From: Phenylobacterium sp. Root1290
GTDB taxonomy: Bacteria > Pseudomonadota > Alphaproteobacteria > Caulobacterales > Caulobacteraceae
DNA: 64,000 nt
Assembly (NCBI RefSeq): GCF_001425305.1
Contig: NZ_LMEE01000003.1
Location: 372,001-436,000 of the forward strand
Reading direction: 5' to 3'
Shown: positions 8,637-17,164 of the stretch, piece by piece
Position numbering within the stretch: position 1 is the first letter of the stretch
Layout: every line of letters begins with the position of its first letter
Notes under the pieces: generated by a model
The model's input: only the letters and a program-made list of their open reading frames with translations
Told to the model about the DNA's origin: nothing
Database searches by the model: none
Program-made: the position numbers and the translations under genes

Positions 8637-9926
8637 CTAGTCTTCTTCGCGTTCCTTCGGCGGCGAGATCTTCAGAACGGTGATCTGGTTGCGCTCGCGG
8701 CGGACGACCTGGAAGCGGTGGCCGTAGAAGGTCCAGGTCTGGCCGACCTTGGGAATGGTCTGGGCTTCGTGGATGACCAGGCCGGCGACGGTGACGGCGT
8801 CATCGTCGGGCAGATCCCAATCGAGCGCGCGGTTGAGGTCGCGGATGGCGACCCAGCCGTCGACGACGACGGAGCCGTCGGTCTGGCGGCGCACGCCTTC
8901 GAGGGCGCTGTCGTGCTCGTCCTCGATCTCGCCGACGATCTCCTCGAGGATGTCTTCCAGGGTGATCAGGCCTTGCAGCGCCCCATATTCGTCGACCACC
9001 AGGGCGAAGTGGCTCTGGCGTTTCAGGAACGCGCTCAGCTGGCTGTTGAGGGACGTGGTCTCGGGAATGAACCAGGGCTCTCGGGCCAGGGCCGGGATGT
9101 CGATCGCCTCCAGCTTGCCGCCGCTGGCCGCCATCGCCGCCAGCACGTCCTTGGCGTGGAGCACGCCGACGATGTTCTCCGGATCGTCGCGGTAGAGCGG
9201 CACGCGGCTGTGCCCAGTCTCCAGAAGCTCGGCGAGCAGGTCCTTGGGACCCAGGGCGGCGTCGATCATCGAGATCGAGCGGCGATGGACCATGACCTGG
9301 GTGACGTCCATTTCCGACAGGTCCAGCACGCCGCCCAGCATGTGGCGGTCGCTGGAGGCCACCAGGCCCTCGGAGTGATGGTACTCGACCGCGCCGCGGA
9401 TCTCTTCGTGGGCGGCCAGGACGTCGGTCTCCATCGACAGCTTGATGCCGAACGGGCGCAGGGTCAGGCGCACGATCCACTGGGCGGCGTTGGCCAGCGG
9501 CCCGAAGATCCGCACCACCCAGTAGGTCGGGATCGACAGGGCGCGGGCGACGTCGTCGGCGCGGGCGATGGCCAGGGTCTTGGGCAGGATCTCGCTGAAG
9601 ATGACGATCAGGACGGTCATCAGCGCGGTGGCGATCAGGGCGCCGACCGGACCGGGGAAGGCCGTCGACAGCGCCACCGTCGTCAGGGCCGAGGCCCCGA
9701 TGTTGATGACGTTGTTCGAGAGCAGGATGGCCCCGATCATCTTCTCCTGATCGGTCATCATGCGGTTGATGCGCTTGGCGGCGCGATCGCCTTCGCGCTC
9801 AAGCTGATGCATCCGCGCGCGGCTGGCGGCGGTCATCGAGGTTTCGGCGGCGGAGATCAGGCCAGAGAGCGAGAGCAGGACGACCAGCGCGGGCGCCAGG
9901 CCCGCGAGGATGGCGATGATCGTCAC
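8637..9926 (-). CDS. CNNM/CorC (HlyC) family membrane transporter
   Basis: The 429-residue protein has an N-terminal DUF21 membrane domain (hydrophobic segments around 1-30, 60-85 and 90-110), then a CBS pair (about 205-330, with [28 protein letters not shown] text and [19 protein letters not shown]), then a C-terminal CorC_HlyC domain. The family is linked to magnesium or cobalt efflux; some members were first named hemolysins. The start is GTG 9926, which overlaps the aroB stop as GTGA; longer readings run into aroB and are shadow. It is the third gene of the aroK-aroB-CNNM operon. The ion is not determined. Confidence 0.9.
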   Translation of the reverse strand: MTIIAILAGLAPALVVLLSLSGLISAAETSMTAASRARMHQLEREGDRAAKRINRMMTDQEKMIGAILLSNNVINIGASALTTVALSTAFPGPVGALIATALMTVLIVIFSEILPKTLAIARADDVARALSIPTYWVVRIFGPLANAAQWIVRLTLRPFGIKLSMETDVLAAHEEIRGAVEYHHSEGLVASSDRHMLGGVLDLSEMDVTQVMVHRRSISMIDAALGPKDLLAELLETGHSRVPLYRDDPENIVGVLHAKDVLAAMAASGGKLEAIDIPALAREPWFIPETTSLNSQLSAFLKRQSHFALVVDEYGALQGLITLEDILEEIVGEIEDEHDSALEGVRRQTDGSVVVDGWVAIRDLNRALDWDLPDDDAVTVAGLVIHEAQTIPKVGQTWTFYGHRFQVVRRERNQITVLKISPPKEREED

Positions 9927-11035
9927 GGCAGCGCACCGTCGGCGACCAGGAAGTCGCGGACGGCCTGCCCGTCGACGTTCTTGGCCACGAAGGCGTCGCC
10001 CAGGGCGCGGGCGAGAATGAAGGTCAGCTTGCCGCCCTCGGCCTTCTTGTCCTGGGCCATGTGGCGCACGAGCTTGCGCGCGTCGAACGCGCCTGAGCCG
10101 ACCTGGTCGAGGCGGGTCGGCAGGCCGGCGGCGGCGATGGCGGCCTCGGCGCGCTGGGCGTCCTGGCTGGCGCAGAGCCCCTGGGCGGCGGAGAAGCGGA
10201 AGGCGATGGCGCTGCCGGCGGCGACGGCCTCGCCATGCAGCAGGGCCTCGCCGTAACCGGTCTCGGCCTCCAGCGCGTGGCCGAAGGTGTGGCCAAGATT
10301 GAGCAGGGCGCGGCGGCCGGCTTCCTTCTCGTCCTCGGCGACGATCTCGGCCTTCATCTCGACCGAGCGTGCGACGGCGTAGGCCAGGGCGTTGGGATCG
10401 CGGGCGAGCACGGCGGCGGCGTTGGCCTCCAGCCACTCGAAGAACGCAAAGTCGCCGAGCAGGCCGTACTTGATGACCTCGGCGTAGCCGGCGCGCATCT
10501 CGCGGTCGGGCAGGGTGGCGAGCAGGTCGAGGTCGGCCAGCACCAGGCGCGGCTGGTGGAAGGCGCCGATCAGGTTCTTGCCGCGCGGAGTGTCGATGGC
10601 GGTCTTGCCGCCGACGGACGAGTCGACCTGGGCCAGCAGGGTGGTGGGGATCTGAACGAAGTCGATGCCGCGCTTGTAGATGGCGGCCGCAAAGCCCGCG
10701 AGGTCGCCGACCACGCCGCCGCCGAAGGCCACGATCAGGTCGCCGCGGTCCAGTTCAAGCGCCAGCAGGCGGTCGCTGACCTCGGCCAGGACCTCCCAGC
10801 TCTTGGAGGGCTCGCCGGCCGGGACGACGATCGCCTGGGACGAGATGCCGGCCGCCGCGAGCGCCTTGGTCAGCCGCTCGCCATGCAGGGCCCAGACCGT
10901 CTCGTCGCTGACGATCGCCGTGCGGCCCTGCTTCAGGAACGGAGCCAGGTGCACGCCGGCCTGGTCCAGCAGATCCCCTCCGACCACGACGTCGTAGGCC
11001 CGATCGCCGAGGCCAACGCGGACGGTGCGGCTCAT
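9923..11035 (-). CDS. aroB: 3-dehydroquinate synthase
   Basis: The 370-residue enzyme catalyses the second step of the shikimate pathway, cyclising DAHP to 3-dehydroquinate with NAD and a metal ion. Visible motifs are [20 protein letters not shown] (NAD binding), [32 protein letters not shown] and the metal-binding [11 protein letters not shown] with LHGEAVAAG. Its ATG overlaps the aroK stop as ATGA, giving the usual aroK-aroB pair. The product goes to chorismate and the aromatic amino acids. Confidence 0.97.
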   Translation of the reverse strand: MSRTVRVGLGDRAYDVVVGGDLLDQAGVHLAPFLKQGRTAIVSDETVWALHGERLTKALAAAGISSQAIVVPAGEPSKSWEVLAEVSDRLLALELDRGDLIVAFGGGVVGDLAGFAAAIYKRGIDFVQIPTTLLAQVDSSVGGKTAIDTPRGKNLIGAFHQPRLVLADLDLLATLPDREMRAGYAEVIKYGLLGDFAFFEWLEANAAAVLARDPNALAYAVARSVEMKAEIVAEDEKEAGRRALLNLGHTFGHALEAETGYGEALLHGEAVAAGSAIAFRFSAAQGLCASQDAQRAEAAIAAAGLPTRLDQVGSGAFDARKLVRHMAQDKKAEGGKLTFILARALGDAFVAKNVDGQAVRDFLVADGALP

Positions 11036-11580
11036 TTGGCTTGTTCCTCGAGGTAGCTGGTCAGGGCCCGGATCACCTGTTCGACGGCGACGTGGTGGGC
11101 GGTGTCGCCGGTTTCGACGGTGACGTCGGCCTCGGCGTAGACGGGGTAACGCTTTTCGGCGAGCTCGGTCAGGACTTGGAGCGGGTCCTTGCCAGAGAGC
11201 AGCGGGCGGCTGTCCTTGCGCCCGACGCGCCGCACCAGCACCTCCAGGTCGGCCTTCAGCCAGACCGAGATCGAGCGCTCCTTGATGAGCTTGCGGGTCT
11301 CGTCGTTCATGAAGGCGCCGCCGCCGGTGGCGAGGACGTGGGGCGGATCTTCCAGCAACCGGGTGATCACGCGGCGCTCGCCTTCGCGGAAGGCCGGTTC
11401 GCCCATCTCGGCGAAGATATCGGGAATAGACCGGCCGGCGGCGGCCTCGATCTCGACATCAGCGTCCTTGAACGGGAGTTCAAGTGCGTTGGCGAGGCGG
11501 CGGCCGACGCTTGATTTGCCAACCCCCATCAGGCCCACAAGGGTGATGGTGCGGGCGCGCAGCGGTGTGTAACGGTCCAT
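11032..11580 (-). CDS. aroK: shikimate kinase
   Basis: The 182-residue kinase phosphorylates shikimate at the 3-position. The Walker A motif GLMGVGKS is at 16-23. The shikimate-binding region follows ([23 protein letters not shown]), then [17 protein letters not shown] and the lid [12 protein letters not shown] start at ATG 11580 because the protein then has normal length; a 22-residue longer reading has no family support. It is the first gene of the aroK-aroB-CNNM operon and faces away from the unknown exported protein, with 68 bp between the starts. Confidence 0.95.
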   Translation of the reverse strand: MDRYTPLRARTITLVGLMGVGKSSVGRRLANALELPFKDADVEIEAAAGRSIPDIFAEMGEPAFREGERRVITRLLEDPPHVLATGGGAFMNDETRKLIKERSISVWLKADLEVLVRRVGRKDSRPLLSGKDPLQVLTELAEKRYPVYAEADVTVETGDTAHHVAVEQVIRALTSYLEEQAK

Positions 11581-11648
11581 GAACGGGGAGGGTCTTACAC
11601 GAGCATGTGCCTCGACGCCAAGTTGACCGTACTGCAAAGCTGGCACCG

Positions 11649-12959
11649 ATGAGCCGTAAGCTTACCGTCCTGACGCTAGGCGCTTTCCTGATCGGCGCCG
11701 TTCCCGCCCTTGCGCAGCCGGCCGTGGAAGTGACGCCGCTGGCGGCGCCCGACTACTTCGCCAACGCCGGGCGAGACACGGGCCTGCCGCCCGATCTGTG
11801 GCGCGGGGCCTCGGTGGAGACAGCGCGCACCGTATTGCCGCTGCTGGCGGCCAAGCCTTTGTCCCCGGCCGCGGGCGCCCTGGCCCGGCGGGTGCTGGCC
11901 ACCGGCGCGGACGGTCCGCAGGGCGCGGGCCAGGATCGCGACCTGGCCGGCGCGCGGATCGCCGCCCTGATCGCCCAGGGGGCGGTGAAGGACGCCGGGG
12001 TGATCCTGTCGCGGACCTCTGGACTGGAGCAGAGCCCGGCCCTGGCCCAGGCCGGCGCGGAGGCGGCGCTGCTGGCGGGCGAAGATGAGCGCGCCTGCGC
12101 GATCGCCGCGCGGCTGCCGACTGGACGCGAAGAGATTTACTGGCTGCGGCTGCGGGCCTATTGCCAGGCGCGCGAGGGCCAGGCCGCAGCGGCCCAACTG
12201 ACCTTCGACCTGGCGCAGGGCGTGGCGCGCGACGCGACCTACGGCCGGCTGATGGGGGTCAAGCTGGCGGGCGCCGGAAGCCCTGGCGCGGCCTCGCTGC
12301 GGAACGGCCTGGACTATGCGCTGTCGCGGAGCCTTGGCCTCGATCTGGCGGCCGCGACGCCGGCGCCGGCGGTGGCCGCCGCGCTGGCGAGCGCCGAGCC
12401 CGGCGTCGCCGTCTGGAACATCGAAAACGGGCCGGGTCCGCTGAAGGCGGCGATGGCGGCGGTGGCCGCCGGCGACCTGGCCGGCGCGCAGGCGCTGCGG
12501 GCCGGACTGACCGCAGATGCGACGCCGGTCAACGACCTGGCGCTGCTGGACGCGTTGATCGCGGCGGCGAGCGGCAAGCCCGACGGCCCGACCCTGGACC
12601 GGCTGGTCGAACGCGGCGCGGTTTCGGACGCCAAGGCGCGCGGCAAGATGCAGAACGCGGCGATCCTGCTGGCGGCGCTGGGCGCGCCGATGGGACCGCA
12701 GGCGCGGGGCGAGTTCGCGAAGTTCGCGGCGGCCGAACCTGGCAAGGCGACGGTGGCGCGGGGCCTGGCTCTGGACCTGGCCGGCGAAGCCAGGCTGATG
12801 GGCGAGACCGCTTTGCTGGCGCTCTGGATCAGCGCCGACGCCGGTGCGGCCGGCCCGCCGATCGGTGACCGGGCGCGGATCGTGCGGGCGCTGCGGCTCG
12901 CCGGGCTGGAGCCGGACGCGCGCGCCTTCGCGGTCGAAGGACTGCTGGCGCAGAGATGA
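11649..12959 (+). CDS. exported Ala-rich protein of unknown function
   Basis: The 436-residue protein has a Sec-type signal peptide (MSRKLTVLTLGAFLIGAVPALAQ, cut after ALA). The mature part is a run of Ala-rich amphipathic helices of the kind seen in TPR or helical-repeat solenoids, with two cysteines near residues 140-170 (DERACAIAARL and RAYCQAREG). I recognise no catalytic motif. The stop overlaps the xerD start by four bases (ATGA), so the two are co-transcribed. It is divergent from aroK. I recall an uncharacterised gene at this place beside xerD in Caulobacter genomes, which makes the pair conserved but its role unknown. Confidence 0.75.
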   Translation: MSRKLTVLTLGAFLIGAVPALAQPAVEVTPLAAPDYFANAGRDTGLPPDLWRGASVETARTVLPLLAAKPLSPAAGALARRVLATGADGPQGAGQDRDLAGARIAALIAQGAVKDAGVILSRTSGLEQSPALAQAGAEAALLAGEDERACAIAARLPTGREEIYWLRLRAYCQAREGQAAAAQLTFDLAQGVARDATYGRLMGVKLAGAGSPGAASLRNGLDYALSRSLGLDLAAATPAPAVAAALASAEPGVAVWNIENGPGPLKAAMAAVAAGDLAGAQALRAGLTADATPVNDLALLDALIAAASGKPDGPTLDRLVERGAVSDAKARGKMQNAAILLAALGAPMGPQARGEFAKFAAAEPGKATVARGLALDLAGEARLMGETALLALWISADAGAAGPPIGDRARIVRALRLAGLEPDARAFAVEGLLAQR

Positions 12960-13864
12960 GCGGCGCCGGCTGGATCGAGGCTTTCCTGGAGATGATGGCG
13001 GGAGAACGCGCCAGCGCCAGGAACACCCTGACCGCCTATGGCAAGGACCTGGCCGACGCGCAGGCGTTCCTGAAAGGTCGCGGCGTCGATCTCAGCACCG
13101 CCGGGGCGACGCAGGTCGAGGCCTATTTCGCGGCCCTGAGCGATCGGGGCCTGTCGCCGGCGACGGCGGCGCGGCGGCGCTCGGCGGTGCGGCAGTTCTA
13201 CCGTTTCGTGCTGGGCGAGGGCTGGCGGGCGGATGATCCCTCGCGGCGGGTGGACGCGCCCAAGAAGGGGCGGCCGCTGCCCAAGGTGCTGAGCCGGGCC
13301 GAGATGGACGCGATCATCGCCGCGGCCGGGGGGCGTGACGGGGCGCAGGGTCTGCGGCTGGCCTGCATGGTCGAGCTGGCCTACGCCTCGGGTTTGCGGA
13401 TCTCCGAGCTGACCGCGCTGCCGCTGTCGGTGCTGGCGCGCGACCCTGCCTATCTGATCGTCAAGGGCAAGGGCGGCAAGGAGCGGCTGGCGCCGCTGAA
13501 CGACGCCGCCCGTGCGGCGGTGAAGGCCTATCTGGAGGTCCGCAAAGGCTTCCTGCCCAAGGGCGACGCGGCGAATCCCTGGCTGTTTCCGTCACGCAGC
13601 AAGGCCGGGCGCCTGACCCCGCGGCGGTTCGCGCAATTGCTGGACGAGGCGGCGGCCGACGCCGGGATCGATCCTGCCCGCGTCAGCCCGCACGTGCTGC
13701 GCCATGCGTTCGCGACCCACCTGCTGGAGGGTGGGGCCGACCTGCGCGTGGTGCAGAAGCTGCTGGGCCACGCCGACATCGCCACGACGCAGATCTACAC
13801 CCACGTCGCGGGCGATCGCCTTCGCGAGGTGGTGGAGACCAAGCACCCCCTGGCGAAGAAGTAG
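12956..13864 (+). CDS. xerD: site-specific tyrosine recombinase XerD
   Basis: The 302-residue recombinase resolves chromosome dimers at dif with XerC. The N-terminal core-binding SAM-like domain spans about 1-90. The catalytic residues are all present: Arg148 (YASGLRISEL), Lys172 (VKGKGGKERL), His246 and Arg249 (SPHVLRHAFATHLL), His272 (LLGHADIATTQIY) and the nucleophile Tyr281. The length and the AFATHLLEGGADLRVVQKLLGH block fit XerD rather than a phage integrase, and there is no phage context. I did not see a dif-like site nearby. The start is in the ATGA overlap with the upstream gene. Confidence 0.93.
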   Translation: MSGAGWIEAFLEMMAGERASARNTLTAYGKDLADAQAFLKGRGVDLSTAGATQVEAYFAALSDRGLSPATAARRRSAVRQFYRFVLGEGWRADDPSRRVDAPKKGRPLPKVLSRAEMDAIIAAAGGRDGAQGLRLACMVELAYASGLRISELTALPLSVLARDPAYLIVKGKGGKERLAPLNDAARAAVKAYLEVRKGFLPKGDAANPWLFPSRSKAGRLTPRRFAQLLDEAAADAGIDPARVSPHVLRHAFATHLLEGGADLRVVQKLLGHADIATTQIYTHVAGDRLREVVETKHPLAKK

Positions 13865-13890
13865 GCGGCGCTCTCAGAGTTCGCCGCGCC

Positions 13891-14844
13891 TCACCCCGTG
13901 ATCCGGTACCTGCCCGTGCCGTCGGGACAGACGCGGACATAGCGCTGCTCGCTGCCCGAGACCTGGGCCGGGGCCAGGCGGCACTGCATGCGGTCGTAGT
14001 CGCCATAGGCGTACTGGCCCGACTGCCGGCCGCGGTCGAAGTCGCTCTCGCGGTACGGGATGGTCTGGTCGTAGCTGTAATAGTAGCCGCGCTCGTCGCA
14101 CTTGGCCGAGGCGCGGCCGACGCCGAGGCCGATACCGCCGCCGACCAGGGCGCCCAGCACCGCGCCTTCGGTCCGCACGCCGCTGCCGGCGACATTGGAG
14201 CCGAGCGCGCTGCCGAGCAGGGCGCCGATGACGGCGCCGCCGATCGAGCGGTTGGTCTTGCTGTTGGTGCAGGACGGATCGTTGCTGATGTAGCTGGTGG
14301 AGGTCGAGGCGTCCTGGGCGTAAGTGTCGGCGCTCCACACCGGCGGCGGGCCATAGGCGCGCTGATAGGCGCCGGTTCCCCAACGACGGTCGTAGTCGGT
14401 GCGCGCGCGGTCATAGGCGGCCAGCCGCTGTTCGTAGTCGAACCGGCTCTGGCTGGAGCCTGGCGCACCGGTCGCGGGCTGATAGCTGGGCTCCGACCAG
14501 GTTGGGGCCGGGCCGTAGTTGCGGGCGTACGAGCCATAGCCGTACTGGCGGTCGTACTGCTCGCGCGAGCGTTCCCAGCGGGCGCGAGCGGCCTCGTAGT
14601 CCTGGCGGGACTGTTCGTAGGCGGCGCGGTCGGCCTGATAGCGGTTCTGGTCATACTGGTATTGCGGCGTCGGTCGCGGGTCGGAGTACGGGTTCGGCGC
14701 GGGGGACGGATACTGGCTCTCGTACTGGCCTTGGTACTGACCCTGGTACTGGCCCTGATAAGGGCCCTGATACTGGGCGAGGGCGGGCGTGGCGGCGGCC
14801 GCGATGACGGCGGCGGCGGCGATGACGGCTTTGGTGGCTTGCAT
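13891..14844 (-). CDS. exported Tyr/Gln-rich protein with glycine-zipper domain
   Basis: The 317-residue protein starts at ATG 14844, with AGGAG 7 bases upstream. A signal peptide (MQATKAVIAAAAVIAAAATPALAQ) is followed by tandem YQGQ-type units (about 24-42), then a region of D/R/Y-rich coiled text with two related blocks (YEQSRQDYEAARARWER and YEQRLAAYDRARTDYDRRWG). A glycine-zipper segment (about 208-250) runs from GGAVIGALLGSALGS to LVGGGIGLGVG. The C-terminal 65 residues are Tyr/Asp/Arg rich. Glycine zippers insert into or oligomerise at the outer membrane. An upstream in-frame extension runs into accA and is shadow. Function is unknown; an envelope role is inferred. Confidence 0.8.
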   Translation of the reverse strand: MQATKAVIAAAAVIAAAATPALAQYQGPYQGQYQGQYQGQYESQYPSPAPNPYSDPRPTPQYQYDQNRYQADRAAYEQSRQDYEAARARWERSREQYDRQYGYGSYARNYGPAPTWSEPSYQPATGAPGSSQSRFDYEQRLAAYDRARTDYDRRWGTGAYQRAYGPPPVWSADTYAQDASTSTSYISNDPSCTNSKTNRSIGGAVIGALLGSALGSNVAGSGVRTEGAVLGALVGGGIGLGVGRASAKCDERGYYYSYDQTIPYRESDFDRGRQSGQYAYGDYDRMQCRLAPAQVSGSEQRYVRVCPDGTGRYRITG

Positions 14845-15012
14845 GGGCGACTCCTGGACCGCAACAAAACGTGAGCGGGCCGCAGCAGTTGCAGTCGGCG
14901 CCGGGCGGCGGCTTGACGTGCGGGGCGCTATGGCTGTTCCTCGGGGTTGTGAGGCGCGCGCTTCGGGCCTAGTTTCCGCCGCTTCCGCAAACGGAAAGGG
15001 AAGATTCCTCGT

Positions 15013-15975
15013 ATGGCCGCGCACTATCTCGAGTTCGAGCGTCCGATCGCCGACCTCGAAGCGAAGATCGAGGAATTGTCCAAGCTGTCGGAGACGACCG
15101 GCTCTGGAACCCTGGACGCCGAGATCGAGGCGCTGCGCGCCCGCGCCCAGGAAGTTCGCCGCCAAGCCTATTCCAAGCTGGACGCCTGGCAGAAGACCCA
15201 GGTCGCCCGCCATCCCGACCGCCCGCACTTCATCGACTATGTGAGCGGCCTGATCGACGAGTTCGTCGAGCTGCGCGGCGACCGCAAGTTCGCCGACGAC
15301 CAGGCGCTGATCGGCGGCCTGGGCCGGTTCCGCGGCCAGCCGGTGGTGGTGATCGGCCACGAGAAGGGCCGCGACACCGTCAGCCGCGTGAAACACAATT
15401 TCGGCTATGCGCGCCCCGAGGGCTACCGCAAGGCCATCCGCCTGATGGAGCTGGCCGAGCGCTTCAATCTGCCGGTCATCAGCTTCGTCGACACCCCGGC
15501 CGCCTATCCGGGCGTGGGCTCGGAAGAACGCGGCGTGGCCGAGGCCATCGCCCGCTCGACCGAAAAGAGCCTGATGCTGGAAGTGCCGATGATCGCCATC
15601 GTCACCGGCGAGGGCGGCTCGGGCGGGGCGCTGGGCATCGCCTGCGGCAACCGGGTGCTGATCCTGGAGCACGCGATCTATTCGGTGATCCCGCCGGAAG
15701 GCGCCAACTCGATCCTGTGGCGCGGCGCGCGCACGGCCGAGGAAGCGGCCAAGGCGATGAAGATCACCGCCCAGGACCTGATCGGCATGAAGATTGTCGA
15801 CCGGATCATTCCGGAGCCGCCGGGCGGCGCTCACTCTGACAAGGAGGCGATGGTCGCCGCGGTCGGCGACGTGATCGCCGACGAGCTGGCGCAGATCGCC
15901 GACATGACCACCGAGCAGCTCAAGAAGCAGCGCGCCGACCGCTTCTACGCCATCGGCCGCAGCGGCCTGCAGTAA
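15013..15975 (+). CDS. accA: acetyl-CoA carboxylase carboxyltransferase subunit alpha
   Basis: The 320-residue subunit forms the carboxyltransferase with AccD, which moves the carboxyl group from biotin to acetyl-CoA to give malonyl-CoA, the first step of fatty acid synthesis. Typical blocks are FERPIADLEAKIEEL at the N-terminus, DRPHFIDYVSGLIDEFVELRGDR, FVDTPAAYPGVGSEERG, EGGSGGALGIACGNRVLILEHA and YSVIPPEGANSILWR. Length and motifs match AccA from alphaproteobacteria. About 170 bp separate it from the divergent glycine-zipper gene and hold no other gene; I could not fix a promoter there. accD is not in this window. Confidence 0.97.
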   Translation: MAAHYLEFERPIADLEAKIEELSKLSETTGSGTLDAEIEALRARAQEVRRQAYSKLDAWQKTQVARHPDRPHFIDYVSGLIDEFVELRGDRKFADDQALIGGLGRFRGQPVVVIGHEKGRDTVSRVKHNFGYARPEGYRKAIRLMELAERFNLPVISFVDTPAAYPGVGSEERGVAEAIARSTEKSLMLEVPMIAIVTGEGGSGGALGIACGNRVLILEHAIYSVIPPEGANSILWRGARTAEEAAKAMKITAQDLIGMKIVDRIIPEPPGGAHSDKEAMVAAVGDVIADELAQIADMTTEQLKKQRADRFYAIGRSGLQ

Positions 15976-16001
15976 GCTCCAGCGCTAAACGGCTTGCCTG
16001 A

Positions 16002-17048
<1,047 letters not shown>

Positions 17049-17075
17049 CCGCCGAACTGATCGCCGAAAAAGAAG

Positions 17076-17107
17076 AACCCGCCGGAGCGCGAGCCCCGGC
17101 GGGTTTT
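17076..17107. terminator. Rho-independent terminator, bidirectional
   Basis: AACCCGCCGG and CCGGCGGGTT form a perfect 10-bp stem with a 10-base loop. TTTT follows on the plus strand and a U-rich run (from AAAAAGAAG at 17067) on the minus strand. It ends both the nitronate monooxygenase message and the convergent receptor message. Confidence 0.9.
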
Positions 17108-17164
17108 CTATTGGCTATGCCTGTCGGCCGCCCGCCCGTGGGGTGGGCGGGCGGCCTCCCAGGC

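Noticed and set aside
8637-10436. Long minus-strand reading of the CNNM gene that extends into aroB
   Set aside because: The upstream 170 residues are an Arg/Gly/Pro-rich off-frame reading of aroB. GTG 9926 overlaps the aroB stop and gives the normal family length.
12956-13890. xerD as part of a phage or integrative element with an attachment site
   Set aside because: It is coupled to a chromosomal exported-protein gene and lies among aroB, aroK and accA; no phage genes, tRNA or flanking repeats were seen.
14700-14780. Short tandem DNA repeats that might be a CRISPR-like array
   Set aside because: They are 12-base units in frame within a coding sequence (YQGQ repeats), with no spacers.
14900-14940. 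TTGACG / GCTATGG promoter for accA
   Set aside because: The spacer is only 8 bases, too short for the known Caulobacter housekeeping pattern.
13891-15834. 647-codon minus-strand frame covering the glycine-zipper gene and the antisense of accA
   Set aside because: Only the part from ATG 14844 has a ribosome site and signal peptide; the upstream half is antisense to accA.
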